DNA of 15,748 bases, taken from SIO4C1 sp039180385 (lineage in GTDB: Bacteria > Cyanobacteriota > Cyanobacteriia > Phormidesmidales > Phormidesmidaceae). A program made the position numbers and the translations under genes. Shown here in pieces: positions 7,026 through 13,182 of this stretch. The stretch lies in the NCBI GenBank assembly GCA_039180385.1, contig JBCDDJ010000109.1, positions 1 to 15,748 of the forward strand, read 5' to 3'. Each line of letters begins with the position of its first letter. Position 1 is the first letter of the stretch. The notes under the pieces are model-generated. The model had not been told where the DNA came from. It saw only the letters and a program-made list of their open reading frames with translations, and ran no database searches.

Positions 7026-8138
7026 ATGGCAAATGTAGTAATGGGTTACAAGCAGTCAACGTTTCCAGCGAAACTGGCTGTGATTAGCGGTATCGGACTG
7101 CTGATATTCATCATCTTGCCCTTTGTGATGGGCTCTTTTCAACTCTCGCTGATGTCCAAGCTGCTGCTGTTTGGGTCCCTGGCCATATCCCTGGACCTGG
7201 TTTGGGGGTTTACCGGGATTCTCAGCTTTGCCCACGGGGTTTTCTTTACGCTGGGGGGGTACGCCTCAGCCTATTACCTGAAGCTCAATCTCTCTGCGGC
7301 GTCTAATACCTACGGCGGTGAACTGCCTGACTTTATGGTGTGGAATGGGCTAGAAACGCTGCCCTGGTTTATTGCACCGCTGAAGTATTTTCCCGTGGCC
7401 CTGATTGCAATGGTGGCGGTACCGGCTTTATTCGCCTACGTTATTGGATACTTCATCTTTCGCTCCAAGGTCAGCGGAGTTTACATTACGATTATTACCC
7501 TGGCTATCTCATCTGCTTTAACAACCTTTTTCGTTAGCCAGCAGGCCTACACAGGTGGCACAAACGGCATTACTGATGTGAGCAGGCTCAGCTTTTTTGG
7601 CACTGACATTCCGCCGATCGGGCTTTATTTCATCATTTTGGCCTACACCGCTTTTGTGCTGGCCTTGAGCTGGTGGCTGACTCAGTCAAACTTTGGGCTG
7701 ATTTTGCGTTCGATTAATGAAAACGAGAATCGCATCGCTTTTTTGGGCTACGATGTCGCTCAATATAAGATTTTTATCTGGACTCTCTCTGCAGCGCTGG
7801 CAGGGGTTGCGGGCGGATTGTTTGTGCCCCTCAACAGATTTATCTCGCCGGTCTATCTGGCGGTTGCCTTTGGCACTCAGGTGGTGATCTGGGTTGCGAT
7901 CGGTGGGCGCGGCACTCTGATTGGGCCGCTGCTGGCAGCGCTGTTGCTCGGGCAGGTACAAAACTCTGCTGAGAAAGTGACCCAGGACTGGCAACTGGTT
8001 GTAGGTATTTTACTACTTGTAGTGGTGCTGTTTATTCCGAACGGGTTAATGAGTCTGCTGCCTAAGCAGTTGAGTTTGTCTAACCTATCTAAACCTAAAC
8101 CTTTGCCAGCGGTTAGCTCGGTCAAAGGTGAGTCGTAG
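7026..8138 (+). CDS. urtC: Urea ABC transporter, permease UrtC
   Basis: Second inner-membrane permease (LivM branch), 370 residues. Membrane spans begin at about residue 17; GFTGILSFAHGVFFTLGGY (61-79) is the LivM-type signature, and AIGGRGTLIGPLLAALLLG near residue 295 is the ATPase-contact loop. The ARG-poor C-terminus after LPKQLSL is a short polar tail facing the cytoplasm. AGGAGG at 7013-7018, seven bases before the ATG, gives one of the best ribosome-binding sites in the window. The 174-base spacer from urtB is long for an operon and could hold an internal promoter, but no clear hexamers were found. Confidence 0.94.
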   Translation: MANVVMGYKQSTFPAKLAVISGIGLLIFIILPFVMGSFQLSLMSKLLLFGSLAISLDLVWGFTGILSFAHGVFFTLGGYASAYYLKLNLSAASNTYGGELPDFMVWNGLETLPWFIAPLKYFPVALIAMVAVPALFAYVIGYFIFRSKVSGVYITIITLAISSALTTFFVSQQAYTGGTNGITDVSRLSFFGTDIPPIGLYFIILAYTAFVLALSWWLTQSNFGLILRSINENENRIAFLGYDVAQYKIFIWTLSAALAGVAGGLFVPLNRFISPVYLAVAFGTQVVIWVAIGGRGTLIGPLLAALLLGQVQNSAEKVTQDWQLVVGILLLVVVLFIPNGLMSLLPKQLSLSNLSKPKPLPAVSSVKGES

Positions 8139-8177
8139 GAAAATCTTTAGCCTGACCTCGCTAATGTTCTTTGCTTA

Positions 8178-8199
8178 AGTCACTTTAGCGAGTCACTTT
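8178..8199 (+). repeat. Direct repeat in the urtC-urtD spacer
   Basis: AGTCACTTT occurs at 8178-8186 and 8191-8199, two perfect nine-base copies with a 13-base period and AGCG between. It lies in the 125-base gap before urtD. The spacing of little more than one helical turn would let a dimer bind one face. It does not match the cyanobacterial pho box spacing of 11. Confidence 0.4.
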
Positions 8200-8263
8200 T
8201 AATACACTCTGGTGGGTGGTGTCGTGGTAGTTTGTTTTTACTAGAACGCTTGAGGCTTGGTCA

Positions 8264-9019
8264 ATGGACGCGGTCTTGTCAGTTAAAGACTTGAATGTGG
8301 TTTTCTCGGGTTTTAAGGCTCTGAGTGGAGTGAGTTTAGATGTTTATGATGGTGAAATTGTTACCATCATTGGGCCTAATGGCGCTGGAAAGAGCACACT
8401 ACTAGATGCCATCGTGGGTAAATCGCCCGTGTTTTCCGGCCATGTCTATTACCACGGCAAGGAGATCACGAATAAGCTTCCCCACGCCATTGCCCGCATG
8501 GGCATTGGGCGAAAGTTTCAGAACCCCAATGTTTATAACGATTTAACTGTTTTTGACAATATCTTGCTAGCCCTCAAGGGTGCCCACGGCATTTTGGCCT
8601 CAATCACGGCTAAGTTAACCAAGGCCAAAAAGGGCAAAATTTATGACGTCTTAGAAAGGGCGGGTCTGATTGACCAGGCATTTGAGCAAGTATCGTCTCT
8701 CTCCCACGGGCAAAAGCAGTGGGTCGAAATTGCGATGGTGCTGGCTCAAGATCCTTCCATTGTCTTACTGGATGAGCCGACTGCGGGGATGACCGCAGAT
8801 GAGACTTACATGACCGGTGAGATTATCAAGAGTATTTCAAAGTCTCACTCGGTCGTGGTCATCGAACACGATATGGAGTTTGTAAAACAGATTGCCGAGC
8901 GCATCGTGGTACTGCATCAGGGCAGTGTGTTGGCCGAGGGGTCAGTCCAAGAGGTACAAAGCAATCCTAAAGTCATTGAGGTTTACCTGGGTCGTGAAAC
9001 AATCAACGCCGCTGCTTGA
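8264..9019 (+). CDS. urtD: Urea ABC transporter, ATP-binding protein UrtD
   Basis: First ATPase of the Urt importer (LivG branch), 251 residues. Walker A is GPNGAGKST (37-45), the signature is LSHGQ (146-150), Walker B is IVLLDE (166-171), and the switch histidine is His202 in VIEHDMEF. LSHGQKQWVEIAM rather than the usual LSGGQ is typical of UrtD, which separates it from amino-acid LivG proteins. TGAGG lies nine bases before the ATG. It ends at TGA, and urtE starts one base later. Confidence 0.95.
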   Translation: MDAVLSVKDLNVVFSGFKALSGVSLDVYDGEIVTIIGPNGAGKSTLLDAIVGKSPVFSGHVYYHGKEITNKLPHAIARMGIGRKFQNPNVYNDLTVFDNILLALKGAHGILASITAKLTKAKKGKIYDVLERAGLIDQAFEQVSSLSHGQKQWVEIAMVLAQDPSIVLLDEPTAGMTADETYMTGEIIKSISKSHSVVVIEHDMEFVKQIAERIVVLHQGSVLAEGSVQEVQSNPKVIEVYLGRETINAAA

Positions 9020-9020
9020 G

Positions 9021-9749
9021 ATGAATAATAATGGTGTAACGGCAGCTCAGCCGTTACTAACAATGGATAAGGTGACTGCTGGCTATGGCCAGACGCCGGT
9101 CTTGTTTGACGTCAGCATGACGGTTAACAAGGGTGATATTGTCTGTCTGCTGGGCCGCAATGGGGTCGGCAAGACAACGTTACTGCGCAGTATCATCGGT
9201 CTAAATACGCCCAACAGCGGTAGTATTGCTTTTGGGGGCAAAGAGATTACCAAAGCGCCTACCTATAAGCGCGCCCGCCAAGGCATTGCCTACATTCCCC
9301 AGGGTCGTGAGATCATTCCTTACCTGTCTGTCCTCGACAATTTGAAGATGGGCTTTAGCGCCAGTGGGCGAAAGGGCAACAAGATTCCTAGTGAGATTTT
9401 TGATTTCTTCCCGATGTTGAATGAGCACCTGAAGCGTCAGGGGGGGCTGCTCAGCGGAGGGCAGCAGCAGCAGCTTGCGATCGCACGCGGCCTCATATGC
9501 AATCCTAAGATCATGCTCCTAGATGAGCCCACCGAAGGGATTCAGCCCTCGATCGTTCAAGAGATTGAGGACACCCTGCGCAGAATCAATAAAGAGAAGG
9601 GCATCACGGTCGTCGTGGTCGAGCAAAAAATCGAGTTTGCCCGAAAGCTCGCCCAGAAATTTTTCATCATGGAAAAAGGCTCCATTGTTGAAAAAGGAAC
9701 CACTGAGCAGCTAACCGATGACTTGCTGCATCGTTATCTGGCAGTCTAG
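9021..9749 (+). CDS. urtE: Urea ABC transporter, ATP-binding protein UrtE
   Basis: Second ATPase (LivF branch), 242 residues. Walker A is GRNGVGKT (45-52), Q-loop Gln94 (YIPQGRE), signature LSGGQ (144-148), Walker B IMLLDE (164-169). The H-loop position reads VVEQK, as is common in the LivF branch. The ATG at 9021 is chosen because it directly follows the urtD stop (TGA-G-ATG), which points to coupling; an open frame reaches back to 8892 inside urtD but would add an unrelated 43 residues. ATG 9063 would give a 228-residue product that begins nearer the family norm, and is the main alternative. Last gene of the operon; a strong terminator follows. Confidence 0.94.
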   Translation: MNNNGVTAAQPLLTMDKVTAGYGQTPVLFDVSMTVNKGDIVCLLGRNGVGKTTLLRSIIGLNTPNSGSIAFGGKEITKAPTYKRARQGIAYIPQGREIIPYLSVLDNLKMGFSASGRKGNKIPSEIFDFFPMLNEHLKRQGGLLSGGQQQQLAIARGLICNPKIMLLDEPTEGIQPSIVQEIEDTLRRINKEKGITVVVVEQKIEFARKLAQKFFIMEKGSIVEKGTTEQLTDDLLHRYLAV

Positions 9750-9804
9750 AGATGGGAAGTCTAGAAAAGTAGTTGATTGTTGTCAAAACTTTTGACCCAT
9801 TCCA

Positions 9805-9846
9805 CAAGACAGAAGGTCGATTCTCCGGCCTTCTGTCTTGTTTTTT
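9805..9846 (+). terminator. Rho-independent terminator of urtABCDE
   Basis: CAAGACAGAAGG (9805-9816) pairs perfectly with CCTTCTGTCTTG (9829-9840), extended inward by up to three pairs around a small loop. Six T follow at once (9841-9846). This is the clear end of the urt transcript, 55 bases after urtE. Confidence 0.92.
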
Positions 9847-9990
9847 AGAGCTTGACAGTTAGATTCCACATCATTTATTCACATTATTTAATGGCATTAA
9901 ATTTCGATATTTTTTCCATTTACTGAATAGCCAGCCTCCTTAGATAATAGGAGTTTTTCGAAATTTTAGATCGAAATATTAGCTAGAAAG

Positions 9991-10007
9991 CTAACCCTAA
10001 CCCTAAC
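9991..10007 (+). repeat. Short CCCTAA tandem repeat
   Basis: CTAACCCTAACCCTAAC is a short run of the CCCTAA hexamer, about 2.8 units. It directly follows the hairpin TTAGCT-AGAA-AGCTAA. It resembles telomere repeats only by chance; short tandem repeats are common in cyanobacterial spacers. Confidence 0.6.
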
Positions 10008-10073
10008 TATTTTCAATATTTTATCTATGCGAATAAAGGCTTGTTTTGTAGTCATTTTGACATTCTAATTCCG

Positions 10074-10087
10074 GTAATAAAAGCTAC
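10074..10087. promoter_or_regulatory. NtcA-type site GTA-N8-TAC upstream of fmdA
   Basis: GTA, eight bases ATAAAAGC, then TAC match the consensus of NtcA, the cyanobacterial nitrogen-control activator. It lies 247 bases before fmdA. No good TAN3T -10 box is found 20-24 bases downstream, so this is not a textbook class II promoter. A match of six fixed bases is expected about once per 4 kb by chance. Confidence 0.35.
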
Positions 10088-10266
10088 TGTCTTATCGGGT
10101 AAATCCCCCGAAGAAAGCGAGTTCTCTTAGGCAAAGTTCTGGATTAGCCATAAGGTTCTCTAGTCTGTTGTAAGGGCTGCGGTCCCCTTGAGATGTATCG
10201 CTTTTGATTGCCTGAATGTTTGTTCCAGGAGAGCTTCTGACGGAGGCTGCGGTTTTCTAGAGTCGC

Positions 10267-10289
10267 ATTCAGATTCGTGCTCTCTGAAT
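10267..10289. promoter_or_regulatory. Dyad before fmdA, possible operator
   Basis: ATTCAGA (10267-10273) and TCTGAAT (10283-10289) form a perfect 7-bp inverted repeat with a 9-base spacer, 45 bases before the fmdA ATG. Further half-sites lie at 10212-10217 (CTGAAT) and 10298-10303 (ATTCAG). The arrangement suits a dimeric repressor, or a short hairpin in the fmdA leader. Confidence 0.45.
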
Positions 10290-10334
10290 ACAACCCCATT
10301 CAGCACCACCTAATTCATTAGAGGAGTAGAAGCC

Positions 10335-11540
10335 ATGCCTGAGACTCTCTTTAAAGTTGATCTCACCAAGCCGATGTCAGAGCAAGAGCTGCCCGGTCAT
10401 AATCGGTGGCACCCTGACATCCCCGCCGTGGTTTCTGTTAATCCGGGTGATGTGTTTCGAATTGAGTGCAAAGACTGGACAGACGGCCAAATCAAGAACA
10501 ATGACAGCCCCGACGACATTCGGGATGTTGATCTCACCGTAGTCCACGTGCTCAGCGGCCCAATCTGGGTAAATGGGGCTGAGCCAGGGGATATTCTCGT
10601 GGTTGATCTGTTAGATATTGGCGCGCTTCAGGGCGACGAGTGGGGCTTTACCGGCATCTTTGACAAGAAAAATGGGGGTGGGTTTCTCACTGATCACTAC
10701 CCTGACTCCGCCAAAGCCATTTGGGATCTCCAGGGGATTTATACCTCGTCGAGACATATCCCCGGGGTTAAGTTTGCGGGCATTACCCACCCCGGCTTGA
10801 TTGGCTGTGCGCCCTCCCACGATCTCCTCGCCAAGTGGAACAAGCGCGAAACCGAGTTGGTGAATACGGCCCCCGATTTGCGCACCTATGGGGCAGGCCT
10901 TTCCGGAGATGATCCGGTGCTAGCCGCCCTGCCCAATCCCACCAATGCCATCCTGGGGACACTGCCAGACTCAGAGTACGTCCGGGTTGCCGCCGAAGCC
11001 GCTCGGACCGTACCCCCTCGGGAGCACGGGGGCAACTGCGATATCAAAAATCTCTCCAGGGGCACCCGCATCTACTTCCCGGTTTATGTGGAAGGAGCCA
11101 AGCTATCCATGGGCGATATTCACTTCTCCCAGGGGGATGGTGAGATTTCGTTCTGTGGTGCGATCGAGATGTCGGGGTATATCGACCTACACGTTGACAT
11201 CATCAAAGGCGGCATGGATAAGTACTCCATGGTCAACCCGATCTTTAAGCCCGGCCCGGTTGAGCCGCGCTATTCCGAATATCTGGTCTTTGAAGGGATT
11301 TCCGTCGATGAGTTTACGGGCAAACAGTATTACATGGATGTCCACATTGCCTATCGCCAGGCCTGCCTAAATGCCATCGAGTATCTCAAGAAGTTTGGCT
11401 ATACTGGCGAGCAAGCCTACCTCTTGCTCAGCTGTGCCCCGGTCGAAGGGCGGGTGAGCGGCATCGTGGATATTCCCAATGCATGCTGTACGCTGGCCCT
11501 GCCCACCGAGATCTTTGATAAGCCGATTTTGCCGACCTAG
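10335..11540 (+). CDS. fmdA: Formamidase (acetamidase/formamidase family)
   Basis: A 401-residue cytoplasmic enzyme of the FmdA family, which hydrolyses formamide to formate and ammonia. It is unrelated in sequence to AmiE. Family features are the opening LFKVDLTKPMSEQ, GHNRWHPDIP (21-30), EPGDILVVDLLDIG (83-96), HGGNCDIKNLSRGTRIYFPV (231-250) and GDIHFSQGDGE (260-270); the last two contain the conserved polar residues of the active site. The length equals that of known FmdA proteins (about 405). GAGGAG at 10321-10326 stands eight bases before the ATG. fmdB follows after 12 bases, the same pairing as in the Methylophilus fmd cluster. Substrate could extend to acetamide. Two amidases of different fold in one island suggests a split by substrate. 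Confidence 0.93.
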   Translation: MPETLFKVDLTKPMSEQELPGHNRWHPDIPAVVSVNPGDVFRIECKDWTDGQIKNNDSPDDIRDVDLTVVHVLSGPIWVNGAEPGDILVVDLLDIGALQGDEWGFTGIFDKKNGGGFLTDHYPDSAKAIWDLQGIYTSSRHIPGVKFAGITHPGLIGCAPSHDLLAKWNKRETELVNTAPDLRTYGAGLSGDDPVLAALPNPTNAILGTLPDSEYVRVAAEAARTVPPREHGGNCDIKNLSRGTRIYFPVYVEGAKLSMGDIHFSQGDGEISFCGAIEMSGYIDLHVDIIKGGMDKYSMVNPIFKPGPVEPRYSEYLVFEGISVDEFTGKQYYMDVHIAYRQACLNAIEYLKKFGYTGEQAYLLLSCAPVEGRVSGIVDIPNACCTLALPTEIFDKPILPT

Positions 11541-11552
11541 GGAGGTCAAAGC

Positions 11553-11834
11553 ATGCCCCTGTATGACTACAAGTGTGATGGCTGCGGTCCCTTTGAGGCC
11601 TGGCGCAAAATGGCCGAGGTAACCACACCCATGGACTGCCCGGCGTGTAGTGCGATCGCAACCCGAGTTTTCACAGCGCCTAACATCAGCCTTAGCTCTA
11701 GCAGCCTGCTCCAAAAAGTCGGTTCGTCAGAGCCCCGATTGGTTAAGCGTAAGGGAGACCCCGCCAAACCTAAAAACCAGAGCCAAAAAGGCGGACGACC
11801 CTGGATGCTAGGCCATGCCCCCGAAAGGCTTTAG
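11553..11834 (+). CDS. fmdB: FmdB-family zinc-ribbon protein
   Basis: A 93-residue protein opening MPLYDYKCDGCG, the standard FmdB start. Cys8, Cys11, Cys29 and Cys32 form two CxxC pairs, a zinc ribbon. The C-terminal half is basic and low in complexity (KRKGDPAKPKNQSQKGGRPW), as is usual. The family is named as a putative regulator of formamidase in Methylophilus; its biochemical role is not settled. GGAGG at 11541-11545, seven bases before the ATG, overlaps nothing but follows the fmdA stop directly, so the two genes form one transcript ended by the terminator at 11886. Confidence 0.88.
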   Translation: MPLYDYKCDGCGPFEAWRKMAEVTTPMDCPACSAIATRVFTAPNISLSSSSLLQKVGSSEPRLVKRKGDPAKPKNQSQKGGRPWMLGHAPERL

Positions 11835-11885
11835 AGCAATTGGGCCTTAGCTCACGCTGTCGCTCTATATCAGTCTCCAAATTTG

Positions 11886-11927
11886 AAATGCCCCGATGAG
11901 TCAAGATCACTCATGGGGGCATTTTTT
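11886..11927 (+). terminator. Rho-independent terminator of fmdAB
   Basis: AAATGCCCC (11886-11894) pairs with GGGGCATTT (11916-11924) and ATGAGT (11896-11901) with ACTCAT (11909-11914), with one G-G mismatch between the two stems and a 7-base loop. T-run 11922-11927 overlaps the stem end; the matching A-run on the left could make it work for both strands. Confidence 0.9.
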
Positions 11928-11988
11928 AAAGAAATCCTAATTTTGTATCAAAATACACTGAAATTTCTATTTTTCTTCCACTCATGTC

Positions 11989-11994
11989 TATAAT
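11989..11994 (+). promoter_or_regulatory. Candidate -10 box for the small gene at 12028
   Basis: A perfect TATAAT lies 33 bases before the GTG start. No good -35 hexamer is visible 16-18 bases upstream. A dyad TGTAT-CAAA-ATACA (11944-11957) stands about 31 bases before the hexamer and may be an operator. Confidence 0.5.
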
Positions 11995-12027
11995 AAGCAA
12001 GTCGAGAGTGAATTAAGGTGTATTACA

Positions 12028-12399
12028 GTGACTTTTTCAAAGGCCGCTCAAACTGAGACCAAAGCTACCCATCAGGCCAATCTACTGGCACTGCTCAGCC
12101 ATCGGCTAGACGTGGCCAAAGCAAATAATAACCAGTCCTTAGTGAGCGCACTAGAACAAGAATACGAACAGCTGACCCGGTTTACCCAACCCCCTTCGAT
12201 CGGGTCCTGGTTGCAGCAAAAATGGATGAGCTTCGCAGAAACCCTCAGCGATTGGTCCAAGGTCCATATCGAGAAAAGGGTAGATGACCAGGGCAACACC
12301 CGCTGGTATGCCTATAACCCCCAAGCCGGGCAAGCCATCTGCACTGAGTCCGAAGCCGATATGCACAGCTGGATCAAAAAGACCTACTGGGAAAGCTAG
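12028..12399 (+). CDS. Hypothetical protein, 123 residues
   Basis: Family not recognised. The product is soluble, without signal peptide or membrane span. The N-terminal half (about 15-50) is a likely helical, possibly coiled segment with regular Leu/Ala (LLALLSHRLDVAKANNNQSL). A PPSIGSWLQQKW stretch follows. The C-terminal 45 residues are rich in Trp/Tyr and look like a small beta-rich unit (DDQGNTRWYAYNPQAGQAIC, then WIKKTYW). The start is GTG, with AAGG at 12015-12018 nine bases upstream; no ATG lies near. It has its own candidate promoter and is isolated from fmdAB by a terminator, so a link to nitrogen use is not implied. I judge it real because of the signals before it and its even composition. 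Confidence 0.7.
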   Translation: MTFSKAAQTETKATHQANLLALLSHRLDVAKANNNQSLVSALEQEYEQLTRFTQPPSIGSWLQQKWMSFAETLSDWSKVHIEKRVDDQGNTRWYAYNPQAGQAICTESEADMHSWIKKTYWES

Positions 12400-12481
12400 C
12401 AGTCCGTCAATGTTCAATATTCGGGTTTGATGGGTGGGGTCGCTGTGCTCGGTAAGACGCTTTGGCTTCCAACGCTTAATT

Positions 12482-12505
12482 CTCACCCACTCACCCACTC
12501 ACCCC
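12482..12505 (+). repeat. Three 8-base tandem repeats
   Basis: CTCACCCA occurs twice and then as CTCACCCC, giving three contiguous units in the spacer between the converging hypothetical gene and ureG. Probably replication slippage; no function is implied. No intrinsic terminator for ureG was found in this spacer. Confidence 0.7.
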
Positions 12506-12564
12506 ATCTAGCCGAAATTTTAAGCTTGCCGCAGTAACTAGCAGTATCAGGCCGACATGCTCTC

Positions 12565-13182
12565 CTAAGAACCTGAAGGCGGCAGATTAAATTCAATAAA
12601 CTCAATCACCGCATCCAAACCCTTGGCTGCCTTCAAGTTCGTAAACACAAAAGGCCTTTCCCCGCGCATTTTCTTCGCATCCCGATCCATCACGCCCAGA
12701 TCAGCCCCCACCATCGGAGCTAGATCGATCTTATTAATCACCAGCAAATCCGACTTCGTGATCCCCGGTCCCCCTTTACGGGGAATCTTATCCCCCGCCG
12801 CCACATCAATCACGTAAATGGCAAGATCCACCAGTTCCGGGCTAAAGGTTGCTGCCAGATTATCCCCCCCACTTTCCACAAAGATCAGCTCCAGATCGGT
12901 GAAGCGACTTTCAAGGTCCTCGATCGCTCCCAAATTCAGCGAAGCATCTTCGCGAATGGCCGTATGGGGGCAACCCCCCGTCTCTACACCCACAATGCGA
13001 CTCCGCTCAAGCGCTTCGCGTCGGGTCAGAAACTGGGCATCTTCTTGGGTATAAATATCGTTGGTCACTACTGCAAGGGAATAGTGCGATCGCAACGCCT
13101 TGCAAAGTGACTCTACCAGGGCCGTCTTACCTGACCCGACTGGCCCTGCGATACCCACCCGAAAGGGATTCATCTTGATCAT
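12565..13182 (-). CDS. ureG: Urease accessory GTPase UreG
   Basis: SIMIBI-class GTPase that drives nickel insertion into urease with UreE, UreF and UreD/UreH; 205 residues, normal length. P-loop GPVGSGKT (13-20), metal motif Cys71-Pro72-His73 in ETGGCPHTAIRED, switch segment ESGGDNLAATFSPEL (103-117) and guanine-recognition NKID (150-153) are all intact. The ATG at 13182 overlaps the stop of the preceding UrtA-like gene as ATGA. GGAGG at 13190-13186 is only three bases from that ATG but 12 from a second ATG at 13173, which would give MNPFRVG; either start is possible. Last gene of the ureE-ureF-SBP-ureG series. Confidence 0.95.
   Translation of the reverse strand: MIKMNPFRVGIAGPVGSGKTALVESLCKALRSHYSLAVVTNDIYTQEDAQFLTRREALERSRIVGVETGGCPHTAIREDASLNLGAIEDLESRFTDLELIFVESGGDNLAATFSPELVDLAIYVIDVAAGDKIPRKGGPGITKSDLLVINKIDLAPMVGADLGVMDRDAKKMRGERPFVFTNLKAAKGLDAVIEFIEFNLPPSGS

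Larger units (their letters stand above)
9847..10334. other. Gene-free region upstream of fmdA
   Basis: No supported gene. The left part is A/T-rich with three TTTCGA-type palindromic motifs (9901-9908, 9956-9963, 9970-9977), a small hairpin TTAGCT/AGCTAA (9979-9984, 9989-9994) and a CCCTAA repeat. The middle holds a perfect -35 TTGACA (10057-10062) and a perfect NtcA consensus (10074-10087). The right part has several CTGAAT/ATTCAG half-sites, two of them forming a dyad. It presumably carries the fmdA promoter; the start point cannot be set from sequence. Confidence 0.65.

Noticed and set aside
8892..9020. Upstream extension of the urtE frame
   Set aside because: It overlaps the conserved end of urtD in another frame, and the extra 43 residues look like shadow translation; the ATG right after the urtD stop is better.
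9991..10007. Chromosome end or CRISPR-like array
   Set aside because: Under three hexamer units, no spacers, and normal genes on both sides.
10945..11370. 141-codon frame inside fmdA
   Set aside because: It lies in a shifted frame within a strongly conserved gene; Ser/Pro/Arg-rich shadow translation.
11367..11714. Minus-strand frame across the fmdA/fmdB junction
   Set aside because: It is antisense to two well-supported genes and has no recognisable domain.
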